Origin: Tessaracoccus sp. | GTDB lineage: Bacteria; Actinomycetota; Actinomycetes; Propionibacteriales; Propionibacteriaceae | NCBI RefSeq assembly: GCF_016714275.1 | Contig: NZ_JADJNP010000004.1 | Coordinates: 310,001 to 374,000 of the forward strand | DNA length: 64,000 bases | Reading direction: 5' to 3' | In this document: piece after piece, positions 41,189 through 50,677 of the stretch | Layout: each line of letters opens with the position of its first letter | Numbering within the stretch: the stretch's first letter is position 1 | Notes under the pieces: generated by a model | The model's database searches: none | What the model was told of the DNA's origin: nothing | The model's input: only the letters and a program-made list of their open reading frames with translations | Translations under genes and position numbers: made by a program

Positions 41189-42316
41189 ATGAAGATCCTC
41201 ATCAGAACCCTCCCGCTGCGGCGCGGCAACTACGGCGGCATCCTGCAGGCCTGGGCCTTGCAGCAGGCGCTCAAGGACCTGGGCGCGGACCCGTTCACGG
41301 ACCGATCGGACAGGCCGGCGAGGCTCGTGCCGTACACCGCGCGAGCGGTGGCGCGCCCGGTGCGCAATCTCCTTCCGAGCGGCCTGAACATCCTGCCCGG
41401 GGACGCCCGGTGGCGGGGCGACGCGCGCGTCCGCGGTTTCGTGCACGAAGAGGTGGCGACGACGAGCCTCTTCCCCCCGTACACGAGAAGGCCGCGGGCC
41501 CGGGTGCTCAAGGAGTTCGACGCCTTCGTCGTCGGCAGCGACCAGGTGTGGCGCTCGGCCTACGGAGATGTTCCGTCCTACCTGCTCGATTTCCTCCCGG
41601 AGGGCGACGGGAGGCGCAAGGTGGCCTACGCGGCGTCGTTCGGATCGACGGAGGCCAATGCGTGGTCGCCCCAGATGGTGACGACGGCGTCGGAACTCAT
41701 GGGCCGGTTCGACGGGCTGAGCTGTCGCGAGGAGTCGGGAACGCGGTGGATCAGGGAGCATCTGGGGCTCGACGCCGACACGATGCCGGATCCGACGCTC
41801 CTCCTCGCACCCGAACGCTACGAGCAACTGATCCGGCGCACCGGCGCCTTCCGGGGCACGCCGGCCGGACAGTACGTCCTCGCCTATGTGCTCGACCGGA
41901 GCCCGGAGTTCTCGAGGGTGATCCAGGGCGTCGCGGATGAGATGGGGGCAGAGGTGCTGGAGATCGGCAACGCCGACGGCAAGGGAGGCGCGGGGACGCG
42001 TCCCTCTCCCGCCGAGTGGCTCAACCTGATCGCGAACGCTCAACTCATGGTCACCGACTCGTTCCACGGCATGCTCTTCGCCGGGGTGCTGAACACCCCG
42101 CACGCGGGGATCCCCAACCAGAGCCGCGGCGTCGACCGGTTCCACAGCTTGGCCGACCTGCTCGCCACCCGCGGCGCCATCGCCACCGACGCGGCGGAGG
42201 TGGCCGCGATAGCCGGTGACTTCGGCGGCCGGGTGGACCGGGCGACGACCGAGCAGCGGCTGGACGCCGCTCGCGCGGCGGGCCTCGGATTTCTGCGCCA
42301 TTCCCTCAGCCTCTGA
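41189..42316 (+). CDS. Polysaccharide pyruvyl transferase family protein
   Basis: This 375-residue protein shows the family landmarks: NYGGILQAWALQQALKDLG at the N-terminus, FVVGSDQVWR, and DPTLLL with a C-terminal TDSFHGMLFAGVLNTP. Members transfer pyruvate from phosphoenolpyruvate as a ketal onto sugars of surface polysaccharides, adding negative charge. It lies between a glycosyltransferase and the flippase gene on the same strand. Confidence 0.88.
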   Translation: MKILIRTLPLRRGNYGGILQAWALQQALKDLGADPFTDRSDRPARLVPYTARAVARPVRNLLPSGLNILPGDARWRGDARVRGFVHEEVATTSLFPPYTRRPRARVLKEFDAFVVGSDQVWRSAYGDVPSYLLDFLPEGDGRRKVAYAASFGSTEANAWSPQMVTTASELMGRFDGLSCREESGTRWIREHLGLDADTMPDPTLLLAPERYEQLIRRTGAFRGTPAGQYVLAYVLDRSPEFSRVIQGVADEMGAEVLEIGNADGKGGAGTRPSPAEWLNLIANAQLMVTDSFHGMLFAGVLNTPHAGIPNQSRGVDRFHSLADLLATRGAIATDAAEVAAIAGDFGGRVDRATTEQRLDAARAAGLGFLRHSLSL

Positions 42317-42338
42317 GCCGGGCGGGAGGGAGTCGACA

Positions 42339-43790
42339 GTGACGGAATCACTGCGTCACAAGGGCGCGCGGGGCGGCGGCATCACGCTGCTCGCGCAGGG
42401 CGGACGCATGCTGGTTCAGCTCGTGGGCGTGGTCGTCCTTTCGCGTCTCCTGAGCCCCGGTGATTTCGGGCTCCTCGCGATGGTCATGGCCTTCATGACA
42501 CTGGCCGAACTCGTCCGAGACTTCGGGCTTTCCAGCTCCGCCCTTCAGGCCAAGGAACTAAGCCAGCAGCAGGCCTCCAACCTCTTCTGGCTGTCCTGGG
42601 CGCTCGGCTCGGCAACCGGTCTTCTCCTCGTGGCGGCCACGCCGTTGATCGTGCGCCTGTACAGCGAACCGCGGCTGGAATACATCGTGCCCGCGATGGC
42701 GGTGACGCTGTTCCTCGGCGGCGCGCAGGCTCAGATCCAGGTGCAGCTCGCCCGCCAACTCAAGTTCTCCGCGCTGGCGCTGAGCAACTTCCTGGCGCCA
42801 ACGGTCGGCTTGGCGCTCGCCGTCGTCGCCGCCCTCCTCGGGTGGGGATACTGGGCGCTCGTGCTGCAGGCGGTCGGCGGCGCGCTCGTCCTCCTGCTCG
42901 TGCAGATCGGCGCCGCCCGGTGGGTGCCGTGGCGCCCGAGGCGAGGCCAGGGAACCGGTGACCTGGTCAGATCCGGGGCGCATCTGGGAGCGGCCCACGT
43001 GCTTACCTGGGCCGCGAGCAATGTGGACAGCCTCGTCGCCGGCGTGCGATTCGGCTCGGTGCGGCTCGGCCATTACAACCGCGGATTCCAGCTGACCGTC
43101 ACGATGATCGGGGGGTTCCTCGCGCCGCTGACGCAGGTCGCGATCCCGATGCTCAACGAGGCGCGCAAGAGCGGTAAACGCCCCGCGGACCTGCTGGTCA
43201 AGATGCAGGCCCTGGTGGCGATCCCGGTATGCATGGCGATGGTGCTCCTCGCCCTCACCGCCCCGTCCTTGGTTCCCCTCCTGCTGGGAGACCAGTGGGG
43301 GCCGGCCGTGCCGATCATCCAGATCCTGGCGGCGGCGGAATGCCTGCACTCGCTGTCGTTCATCAGCTACTGGGGATTCCTCACGGAAGGGCTCTCGAGG
43401 CAGCTTCTCAACTACAACCTCCTCACAAAGCCGATCACGGTTCTCGCGGTGCTCATCGGGTCGAACTGGGGCATCGAAGGGCTCGCCCGCGGCTATCTGG
43501 TCGGCCTGGCTTTCGCCTGGCCGACCAATGTGATCTGGCTCGCGCGTACGGCGGGCTACGAGTGGCCGAAGTTCCTCGGAAACGGGGCCCGCATCCTCGC
43601 CACCGCGGCGATCAGCTACGCCGCGGCCGCGCTTGTCTTCGGCGAGCGGTTGCAGACACCATCCTGGTCCGCGGTAGCGCTCGCGGGCGTCTCCGTCGTG
43701 GCGATCTTCATCGTGCTCGTCGGCGCGCTCCCGGCCGGACGCCGCGACCTGGCGCGGATGTTCGCCGTCACCCGCGATTTCGTGAAGTGA
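42339..43790 (+). CDS. Wzx-type polysaccharide flippase
   Basis: This 483-residue protein has about twelve to fourteen membrane segments and begins with GITLLAQGGRMLVQLVGVVVLSRLLSPGDFG, the usual start of oligosaccharide flippases of the MATE/MVF superfamily. It moves lipid-linked repeat units across the membrane. The GTG at 42339 has GGGAGGGAG upstream. It ends 4 nt from the convergent nitroreductase gene. Confidence 0.88.
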   Translation: MTESLRHKGARGGGITLLAQGGRMLVQLVGVVVLSRLLSPGDFGLLAMVMAFMTLAELVRDFGLSSSALQAKELSQQQASNLFWLSWALGSATGLLLVAATPLIVRLYSEPRLEYIVPAMAVTLFLGGAQAQIQVQLARQLKFSALALSNFLAPTVGLALAVVAALLGWGYWALVLQAVGGALVLLLVQIGAARWVPWRPRRGQGTGDLVRSGAHLGAAHVLTWAASNVDSLVAGVRFGSVRLGHYNRGFQLTVTMIGGFLAPLTQVAIPMLNEARKSGKRPADLLVKMQALVAIPVCMAMVLLALTAPSLVPLLLGDQWGPAVPIIQILAAAECLHSLSFISYWGFLTEGLSRQLLNYNLLTKPITVLAVLIGSNWGIEGLARGYLVGLAFAWPTNVIWLARTAGYEWPKFLGNGARILATAAISYAAAALVFGERLQTPSWSAVALAGVSVVAIFIVLVGALPAGRRDLARMFAVTRDFVK

Positions 43791-43794
43791 CCTG

Positions 43795-44766
43795 CTAGTT
43801 GGCCGAGGGGTGTCCCTCGTTCCAGGTCAGCACGTCCGCTTGAGGGCGGCGCCGAGAACGGGCAACGTGGAATCCGGCTGCGGGATGACCGATCGCGACC
43901 ATGCAGATGACGTCCAGCTCGTCGCCGAATCCCATGCATTCCCGCAATGCCCTCGTGGCGGTGGCACCCATCGACCAGTTGAGCATGCAGGTGGCGAGCC
44001 CCTGTGCATGCAGCGCCCAGACCAGCGTCATCGCGAATAGCGCGCCGTCGATCCACCGCTGGTTGCGTTCGCCGGGACCGCGGAAATAGCGCCGATCCAC
44101 GGTGACGATGGCCAAGGTCGGCACCCCGTCCGTGAAGCCGCGGTTCCCGTTCTGAAGGCGCAATGCGGCCTTGATATGTGCAGGCTCCGTGAGGATTCGG
44201 ACGCGGCCCGCCTGGCGATTGCAGACCGACGGCGCCTGCTGGGCGGCGCTTACCGCCGCCATCAACGCCTCCTCCGAGACCGGGCGGGACATGTCGTAGT
44301 TCCGACAACTGCGTCTGGACGCAAAGAAGTCGTCTAGCTCGGGCCGCGCCATGGGGGCGACACCGGCCGGAGTCGCGGCGGGAGAAATATGCTCATCGTT
44401 GGCCCACAGGTCGAGCGCCTCGAGCGCCTCACTGGTCGCCTCGCGGGCGACTTCGCTGACCTGAAGGTAGTGAGGGTGCTGCGAGAGCGACGTCATCTGA
44501 TCGCGCGCGCTCTGGCCGAAGGGCCGCTTCGGCTCCGGGAGGCTGAGTCCCTTCTCCACCTGGTGGTAGGCGATGGTTATGTCTCTCTCCCGCTGCGTCG
44601 TGGGGAGTTCGTCGTCGGGCATATGGCCCGATGTGCTCAGGTAGTCGTGGCAGTCGATAGAGAATTCGCGACGGACTTTGATGCCCGAGAGGATGCGCTG
44701 TGATACCCGGCTGATTGGTGCCGGCATGGCGCTGGTGATCCTATCCGCGAGTTTTCCAAGTCCCAC
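43795..44766 (-). CDS. Nitroreductase-family protein with an N-terminal exopolysaccharide-associated domain
   Basis: This protein of about 323 residues ends with an FMN-binding nitroreductase domain (FFASRRSCRNYDMSRPVSEE, AAQQAPSVCNRQAGRV, RWIDGALFAMTLVWALHAQGL). The first 110 or so residues form a separate helical region containing AYHQVEKGLSLPEPKRPFGQ, a motif I associate with nitroreductase-like genes in polysaccharide loci; it has no known function. The GTG at 44766 was chosen because GGAGG lies 5 nt upstream; an ATG at 44727 is an alternative. It is transcribed against the surrounding exopolysaccharide genes. Confidence 0.75.
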   Translation of the reverse strand: MGLGKLADRITSAMPAPISRVSQRILSGIKVRREFSIDCHDYLSTSGHMPDDELPTTQRERDITIAYHQVEKGLSLPEPKRPFGQSARDQMTSLSQHPHYLQVSEVAREATSEALEALDLWANDEHISPAATPAGVAPMARPELDDFFASRRSCRNYDMSRPVSEEALMAAVSAAQQAPSVCNRQAGRVRILTEPAHIKAALRLQNGNRGFTDGVPTLAIVTVDRRYFRGPGERNQRWIDGALFAMTLVWALHAQGLATCMLNWSMGATATRALRECMGFGDELDVICMVAIGHPAAGFHVARSRRRPQADVLTWNEGHPSAN

Positions 44767-45075
44767 TGTGTCCTCCGATGATCTTCCGCGGCGCTTGGCG
44801 CTCGCGACCCGCTGCCTTCTGCCCTGGTACCCCCCACCGGAACAATAGCCTCTGTCGGCCATCCGGCGACATCGCCAAGCCCTCCTGGCGCGCCTCGAAC
44901 GGGTCTCGATCGCCCGTGACACGGGCCTCCATCCGAGCCTCATCGGAGACTTGACCTCGGTCCGGGAGTTGCGTAGCGTGACGCCCTGTACTGGCCGCGG
45001 GAGCGGTGCAGTACATCGGTGCACCTCTTGGTGAGCCTGTTTCGATTACCAGTCCCCCCGAGGTATAGAACGCTC
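44767..45075. other. Intergenic region with the promoter of the polymerase gene
   Basis: This 309-nt divergent gap separates the nitroreductase-like and polymerase genes. On the plus strand TTGACC at 44951-44956 and TAGCGT at 44974-44979 are spaced by 17 nt, a convincing promoter that would leave a leader of about 90 nt before the ATG at 45076. I see no gene or stable RNA in it; the minus-strand promoter for the nitroreductase gene must also lie here but is not obvious. Confidence 0.55.
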
Positions 45076-46401
45076 ATGGCACAGACAATCATCGAGTATG
45101 CCATTTTCGGGCTTTCTCTTCTCGTCATTCTTCGACAGTTGCCGCGCATCGTGCGGTACCTCCGTGAAGGCCCGACGGGGTGGACGGCACTCGGTCTGCT
45201 CGTGTTCTGCGTCGGAGGATTCGTCGGGAGCATGACCCCCGTGGCCGACATCACGGGCGTCAAACTGGTCTATACCCTCTTCGCGATCGTGGCCTTTCTC
45301 GCCCCGCTGTTCAGCAAGGAGCCGGCGCCGGCCCACGCCATCTCAGGATCCTCCGTCGTGTACGTCCTGCTGCTCTGGGCCTGGTTGGCCAGCGTGAACA
45401 TCGCGCACAACGCCGCAAACCTCTCGGAGGGCGCGTTGCTGATCCGGCTGGCGCCGGGCGTGGTCTGGCTCGCTCTGCTCGCCGCCCGGTCGCGCTCGCC
45501 GATGGACAGGCGCATGCTCGCGGTGATGGTCACCTTCGCGGCGGCGGTTCCCGGCCTGCTGATTCCCTTCCTGTCGAATCCGTGGCGCGCGTGCGACGAG
45601 ACGAAATGCGGCGTGTTCGACGGCATGCTCGTCGGTCCCTACGCCTCCGAGAACCTCATGGGGATGCAGATCGCGCTCGTGACGGTGCTGCACCTCGTCT
45701 GCTTCGGGTTCAAGCGCACCATCTACCTCCTCCCGCTCTCGGTGCTGTGGCTGCTCGCGACCGAGTCCCGCACCGCGCAGAACGCCCTCCTCGCCGCGGC
45801 CGCCATCCTGTTCCTCTCCTGGCTCGGCCGGAGAGCCGTGCGGAGCGACCCCGACCGTACGGGAGGGGCGGGCGCGCGGGCATTCCTGACCGTTCTGCCC
45901 GTCGGGTTCATCCTGGTCGCGGTCTATCTGGCGTTCACGAGCGAACCCGGGGACTTCAGCGGCCGGGGCCATGTCTGGGAGAGGGCCCTCATCGTCCTCC
46001 GCGGCAACGAGATCACCGGTCTGGGTGTCGACTCGTGGGCGATCTTCCAGCGGGCCGGGCTCGTGCCGTCGCACCTCGGCCAGCACAGCCTCTACGTCTT
46101 CCTCCTGTTCTCCGGCGGAATCGTCGCCCTGGTGCTCCTGGCGCTCTTCGTGAGGCAGGCGATGATCTCGGCGATGGTCACCGACGGCCGGATGCGCTCC
46201 GGCCTCGCCTTGGGGGCTGCCTTCCTCACGATCGGCCTGCTCGAGGTGGCCTGGAACCCCGTCGCGATCGACGCGCTGTTCTGGGTCCCGCTCGCCCTCG
46301 TGATCGCGGATCCCCAACTGCGGCAGGAGCATGGGCCGGTGGAGCGGCCGGTCGCTGACCGGGCTGCCCGCCCGAACTCGCGGCGGGGGGCCACGCGGTG
46401 A
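45076..46401 (+). CDS. O-antigen ligase/polymerase-like membrane protein (Wzy type)
   Basis: This 441-residue protein has about eleven membrane segments and a large extracytoplasmic loop. The stretch SGRGHVWERALIVLRGNEITGLGVDSW followed by HSLYVFLLFSGG matches the Wzy_C/O-antigen ligase pattern. It probably polymerises lipid-linked repeat units outside the membrane. The ATG at 45076 starts MAQTIIEYAIFGL; upstream open frame is not supported. It overlaps the next glycosyltransferase gene by 4 nt. Confidence 0.83.
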   Translation: MAQTIIEYAIFGLSLLVILRQLPRIVRYLREGPTGWTALGLLVFCVGGFVGSMTPVADITGVKLVYTLFAIVAFLAPLFSKEPAPAHAISGSSVVYVLLLWAWLASVNIAHNAANLSEGALLIRLAPGVVWLALLAARSRSPMDRRMLAVMVTFAAAVPGLLIPFLSNPWRACDETKCGVFDGMLVGPYASENLMGMQIALVTVLHLVCFGFKRTIYLLPLSVLWLLATESRTAQNALLAAAAILFLSWLGRRAVRSDPDRTGGAGARAFLTVLPVGFILVAVYLAFTSEPGDFSGRGHVWERALIVLRGNEITGLGVDSWAIFQRAGLVPSHLGQHSLYVFLLFSGGIVALVLLALFVRQAMISAMVTDGRMRSGLALGAAFLTIGLLEVAWNPVAIDALFWVPLALVIADPQLRQEHGPVERPVADRAARPNSRRGATR

Positions 46402-47309
46402 CCGCCGAACACCTGGGTGTCTCGGTCGTCATCCCCACCGTCGGGCGCCCGGAACTGGCCAGAGCCATCGCGTCGATCGAGGCCCAGGACTATCCGGGGC
46501 CCGTCGAGCTGATCGTGGTCGGCGACCTGCCTCCCGGCTCGCTGGACGACGAACTCGTGAAGGGGGCCGACCAGGTCCTCTACACCGGCGGCGGGAGGCG
46601 CGCGGGAGCGGCCCGCAATCTCGGCATCGCGGCGGCCCGGCAGGAACTCGTCGCGTTCCTCGATGACGACGACGAGTGGTTGCCGGGGAAGCTGTCGGCC
46701 CAGATCCCGATGTTCGGGGACGCCGAGGTGGCCGTCGTCGGCACACAGATCGTCTACCGGAATGCCGGCACCGACGGGACCAGCTCCCCCGTCCCGTCCG
46801 AGGTGAAGAAGGCCGACCAGAGCGTCGTGGAGTATCTCTTCGTGCGGCGCAGCCCGAAGGTCGGGCGCGCGGTGATCTGCACGCCGACCCTGGTGGTGCG
46901 GAGCGAGGTCGCGCGCCGCGTCGTCTGGAACGAGACGCTCAGGCGGCACCAGGACTGGGACTGGGTGGATCGCCTCGAGCGCGAGGGCGGCGCCCGCATC
47001 CTGCAGATCGCGGACGCGTCGTCGGTGATCTGGACCGGTTCCGACGGCTCCATCTCCTCGAGCCCGGACTGGGAGTCCTCCCTCGCGTGGGGCATGACCC
47101 GCGCCGGGGTATGGCCGCCGCGGGTGCTCGCCGACTTCATCGCGGGCCAACCGCTGCGTTATGCGTGTCAGGCCCGCTCGGCCCGAGGCGTGGCCCGAAC
47201 GCTCCGAGCCCTCCTGGCGAACGGACGGTTCCCGTCGGTGCAGGCGCTGGCCCTGGGAGCGAGCGGCGTCGTGCCCCGGTCGTTGATCAACAAGCTGCTG
47301 TCGCGGTGA
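46398..47309 (+). CDS. Glycosyltransferase family 2 protein
   Basis: This 303-residue protein has LGVSVVIPTVGRPELARAIA, then RRAGAARNLGIAAARQELVA and FLDDDDEWLPGKL, the GT-A nucleotide-sugar site and metal-binding aspartates. It probably extends the exopolysaccharide repeat unit from an NDP-sugar. The GTG at 46398 overlaps the polymerase stop by 4 nt. A family 4 transferase gene follows after a short gap. Confidence 0.88.
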   Translation: MTAEHLGVSVVIPTVGRPELARAIASIEAQDYPGPVELIVVGDLPPGSLDDELVKGADQVLYTGGGRRAGAARNLGIAAARQELVAFLDDDDEWLPGKLSAQIPMFGDAEVAVVGTQIVYRNAGTDGTSSPVPSEVKKADQSVVEYLFVRRSPKVGRAVICTPTLVVRSEVARRVVWNETLRRHQDWDWVDRLEREGGARILQIADASSVIWTGSDGSISSSPDWESSLAWGMTRAGVWPPRVLADFIAGQPLRYACQARSARGVARTLRALLANGRFPSVQALALGASGVVPRSLINKLLSR

Positions 47310-47349
47310 GCGGGAAGTGGTCGTGCGAGACGAACGGAGGCGAGGCGTC

Positions 47350-48408
47350 GTGGGTAGCGAGACGAACGAAAGCGGTGGCGGCGTGATTCTCATCGCGTCG
47401 GCGCTGCAGCCGACCTTCGGTCTGGAACTCGCCGTCATGGAGGTGGCCCAAGCCCTGGCGGAGTCTCGGAAGGTGACCGTGATCTGCGTCGCCGACGGCA
47501 ACCCCTCGCCCTTTCCCGCGGAGTCGGGTATCGCCTATCGGTCGCTGGGGTCGTCGGTGGTGAAATGGCGACGGGTGGCCATGATTCCGAGGATCCTCAG
47601 GCTGGCCCGCACGCTGCCCGATCAGCCGATCGTCCTCTGCGGCGCGTGGGCGGCGATACCGGCGCTGCTCGCGCTCGGCCGTCGGCACTCGTCGCGTGCG
47701 GTCGTGTGGGAGCACTCCTTCGGCTCGACCCGCCGCCTGCGTCGGCTGGCTCGCCTGCTGTATCCGCGCGGCGCGTGCGTCGTCGCCGTGAGCGATCGGC
47801 TGGCGAGTGACCTGAAGGGCGCCGGCTTCGACGTCGAGATGTCCGTCATCCCGAACATCGTTCGGCCGGTGGGACTCGTCGCGGACGTCGAGGTCAGGCC
47901 GAACGCGCTGGTCACGGTCGGGTCGCTCAAGCCGATCAAGAATCACGCGCTGGCGCTGCGCACGCTCGCCGAGTTGGGCGGGGACTACACCCTCGACGTC
48001 GTCGGCGACGGCCCGCTCCGCGAGTCCCTGGAAGGACTCGCCCGGGAGCTGGGTGTCGCCGACCGGGTGGTGTTCCACGGGTACGTGGCCGACCCGTCGC
48101 CCCTCGTCGCCTCGAGCGCGGTGATGCTGCACACGTCGATCGGGGAGACCTTCGGGCTCGTCCTCCACGAGGCGGCGCAGGTGGGGTGTCCTGTCGTGGC
48201 GATCGACGACAGCGTCATGCAGGAGGTCGTCCCCGCTCAGGTTCCCGGCGTCCTCAGCGCGCCCGATCCCGGGGCGCTCGCGGAGGCGGTGCGGCGAGCC
48301 CAAGCGCTGGAGCGGCCCGCGCCGATCACGCCCGAAGAGCAGGAGAGCAGGCGCCGCGAGGTCATCGACAGATGGTCCGCGCTGCTCGACGACGTGGGGC
48401 GGATGTAG
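47350..48408 (+). CDS. Glycosyltransferase family 4 protein
   Basis: This 352-residue GT-B enzyme has the C-terminal domain VTVGSLKPIKNHALALRTLA, VVGDGPLRESLEGLARELG and HTSIGETFGLVLHEAAQVGCPVVA, which holds the E-x7-E nucleotide-sugar site. The GTG at 47350 has GGAGGCGAGG upstream; the open frame also has a GTG at 47317. It adds a sugar to the repeat unit with retention of configuration, by family precedent. Confidence 0.87.
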   Translation: MGSETNESGGGVILIASALQPTFGLELAVMEVAQALAESRKVTVICVADGNPSPFPAESGIAYRSLGSSVVKWRRVAMIPRILRLARTLPDQPIVLCGAWAAIPALLALGRRHSSRAVVWEHSFGSTRRLRRLARLLYPRGACVVAVSDRLASDLKGAGFDVEMSVIPNIVRPVGLVADVEVRPNALVTVGSLKPIKNHALALRTLAELGGDYTLDVVGDGPLRESLEGLARELGVADRVVFHGYVADPSPLVASSAVMLHTSIGETFGLVLHEAAQVGCPVVAIDDSVMQEVVPAQVPGVLSAPDPGALAEAVRRAQALERPAPITPEEQESRRREVIDRWSALLDDVGRM

Positions 48409-48455
48409 ATGCCCCCTTCCCGGAATGCCCAGCTAAGCGAAAGAGATATACGCAT

Positions 48456-49712
48456 ATGAACAAGATCCTGACCGTGATCGGACAAGGCTACGTAGGCCTG
48501 CCGCTGGCGCAGGCCGCCGCGGAGGCCGGATGGACGGTGTGGGGCTTCGAGGTGTCGCCCGAGAAGGTCGAGGCGCTCAACAGCGGACGCTCGCACGTCG
48601 ACGACGTGAGCGACGCCGAGGTCGGCGAGATGCTGGCTCGCGGGTACCGCGCGACGACCGACCCCGCCTGTGTCGCCGAGTCGTCGGTCGTCGTCATCTG
48701 CGTTCCGACGCCGCTGGCCGATGCCGGCGCCCCGGACCTCACGGCGGTCGAGCAGTCCGCGCGCGTGATCGGCGGCGGCCTGAAGCCGGGCACCCTGGTG
48801 ATCCTCGAGTCCACCACCTACCCGGGAACGACCGAGGAGGTGTGCGGCCCGATCCTCGAGGAGGAGTCGGGACTGCGCATGGGCGAGGGCTTCCTGCTGG
48901 CGTTCAGCCCGGAGCGGGTGGACCCGGGCCGGCTGGACTTCGGCATCAAGAACACCCCGAAGCTGGTGGGTGGCATCGACGCGGAGTCGACCGCGGCGGC
49001 GGAGACGTTCTACCGCTCGTTCGTCGATATCGTCGTCCCCCTCAAGGGGGCGCGGGAGGCGGAGACGGCGAAGCTCCTGGAGAACACGTTCCGCCACGTC
49101 AACATCGCCCTGGTCAACGAGATGGCCAAGTTCTGTCACGAGCTCGGCATCGACATCTGGGAGGTCATCCGGGGCGCGGCGACGAAGCCCTTCGGCTTCA
49201 TGTCGTTCACGCCGGGGCCCGGCGTGGGAGGGCACTGCATCCCGATCGATCCGAACTACCTCTCCTACGAGGTCAGGAAGGAGCTCGGGTACCCGTTCCG
49301 GTTCGTCGAGCTCGCGCAGGAGGTCAACAACTCGATGCCCGCCTACGTCGTGTCCCGCATCGTCGACCAGCTGAACGAGCAGGAGCGCTCGGCCAAGGGC
49401 TCGTCGGTGCTGCTGCTCGGGGTGACGTACAAGCCGGACATCGCGGACCAGCGCGAGTCGCCCGCGGTGCCGCTGGCCGAGCTGCTGCTGGCGAAGGGCT
49501 GCAACGTGTCCTTCCACGACCCCTACGTGGAGAAGTGGCGGCTGGGCACCCGCGAGCTCGACAGGGTCGAGGATCTCGGGGAGGCCCTCGAGAACGCGCA
49601 TCTCGTGGTCCTGCTCCAGGCCCACCGGGCCTACGACCTCGAGGAGATCGAGCGCGCGGCGGGCGACCTGCTCGACACCCGCGGCGTCACTCGGAACGCG
49701 GTTCGCCTCTAG
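48456..49712 (+). CDS. wecC: UDP-sugar 6-dehydrogenase (WecC/UDP-ManNAc dehydrogenase type)
   Basis: This 418-residue enzyme has an N-terminal NAD loop GQGYVGLPLA (residues 10-19), a central helix, the catalytic cysteine in GGHCIPIDPNYLSYE (Cys261) and a C-terminal UDP-binding domain with GVTYKPDIADQRESPA. It oxidises C6 of a UDP-hexose or UDP-HexNAc to a uronic acid by two NAD-dependent steps, supplying acidic sugar to the polysaccharide. The precise sugar cannot be told. The ATG at 48456 begins MNKILTVIGQG. Confidence 0.88.
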   Translation: MNKILTVIGQGYVGLPLAQAAAEAGWTVWGFEVSPEKVEALNSGRSHVDDVSDAEVGEMLARGYRATTDPACVAESSVVVICVPTPLADAGAPDLTAVEQSARVIGGGLKPGTLVILESTTYPGTTEEVCGPILEEESGLRMGEGFLLAFSPERVDPGRLDFGIKNTPKLVGGIDAESTAAAETFYRSFVDIVVPLKGAREAETAKLLENTFRHVNIALVNEMAKFCHELGIDIWEVIRGAATKPFGFMSFTPGPGVGGHCIPIDPNYLSYEVRKELGYPFRFVELAQEVNNSMPAYVVSRIVDQLNEQERSAKGSSVLLLGVTYKPDIADQRESPAVPLAELLLAKGCNVSFHDPYVEKWRLGTRELDRVEDLGEALENAHLVVLLQAHRAYDLEEIERAAGDLLDTRGVTRNAVRL

Positions 49713-49717
49713 CGGGG

Positions 49718-50665
49718 CTAGCGCTGGCGGCGGCTCTTCCAGGCCGCCTGGACGACCCGGGGCAGCGCCGCGATGCCCTTGAGCAGGCGTTGGCGGCGCG
49801 CGGCGTTGCGCGCCCTCGGGTTCAGGGGGAGTCCCGGACGGATGAGGAGTAGGTCCTCGTCAGTAGGCCATATAGCGCGCCACAACACGGTTGGCTTCTG
49901 AGCGAGCGGGGCAGTCCGCAGCGCCTGCACCCACCGATAGGTGCCCATAGTGCTGCCGTCCAGGCCGACCTGGATGCGCCATGCTTCCCGTATCGGACGG
50001 CCAGCGGGGACGCTTGGGGGAAGGGCGTCGACGCCGAGGGTAGTGAGAACCGCATCCAAAGGCTCTGCGCTCGCCGTGAGGGCCGCCAGCATCCCGATTG
50101 CAGCGTGCTCTGCTGGCGTAAACGGCGCCTCATAGAGCTCGCTCAGTTCTTGTCTGTGCCGGGCGGAGTCCTCGGTGCTGCGCAACGAATGGAGAGCGAG
50201 GATCAGCGCGCTGCTCGGACGGTCAGGGCGTAGACAGTCTTGGGCAGCGAAACGTTCGATTTTGGCTCGCGCCCAGAGCGTGTCGAACACGGTGTTTGGA
50301 TCGGCGAGGAACCCCGGATAGTGGGAGTGCACGTCGATATCGCAGGGCCAGTCGGCATGGATGAAGCTGCGCGAGTGGTTCGGAGCCGCTTTCAGAAGAA
50401 ACGAGACTCGTCGTTCTTGCCATCCGGCTCCGATGAGGGCTTGACACACCTTCGCGAAGTCCCCCGGTAGCACGAGAATGTCAACATCAGAGGATGCTCG
50501 TGGCTGCCTGAGCTGGAGTCGATGAAGTGCTGCGCCCTTAATTAGCAAAGCGCGGGCGCCGACTGAGTGGGCAAGCCTGGCTACCCAAGCGTTTGCAAGG
50601 TCGACGCCTTCGCTGGTGCTGAGCCGCACGGATTGCCTGACCATGCGGTTGATACTCTCACACAT
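49718..50665 (-). CDS. Nucleotidyltransferase-fold protein (PF14907-like)
   Basis: This 315-residue protein has ARALLIKGAALHRLQLRQPR followed by SSDVDILVLPGDF, the KGaaL and S-D-x-D signature of the minimal nucleotidyltransferase fold, and a later HADWPCDIDVHSHYPG. In other bacteria such genes accompany HprK-related kinases and PqqD-like chaperones near exopolysaccharide loci. Its target is unknown. It follows the LMW phosphatase gene by 12 nt on the same strand. Base composition looks lower in GC than the neighbouring glycosyltransferase genes. Confidence 0.75.
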   Translation of the reverse strand: MCESINRMVRQSVRLSTSEGVDLANAWVARLAHSVGARALLIKGAALHRLQLRQPRASSDVDILVLPGDFAKVCQALIGAGWQERRVSFLLKAAPNHSRSFIHADWPCDIDVHSHYPGFLADPNTVFDTLWARAKIERFAAQDCLRPDRPSSALILALHSLRSTEDSARHRQELSELYEAPFTPAEHAAIGMLAALTASAEPLDAVLTTLGVDALPPSVPAGRPIREAWRIQVGLDGSTMGTYRWVQALRTAPLAQKPTVLWRAIWPTDEDLLLIRPGLPLNPRARNAARRQRLLKGIAALPRVVQAAWKSRRQR

Positions 50666-50677
50666 GAGGTACCTGGG

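Noticed and set aside
39246..45075. tRNA or other stable RNA genes in the larger gaps
   Set aside because: I found no cloverleaf with a GTTCRA-type T-loop or CCA end in 39246-39983, 44767-45075, 52428-52677 or 53146-53427.
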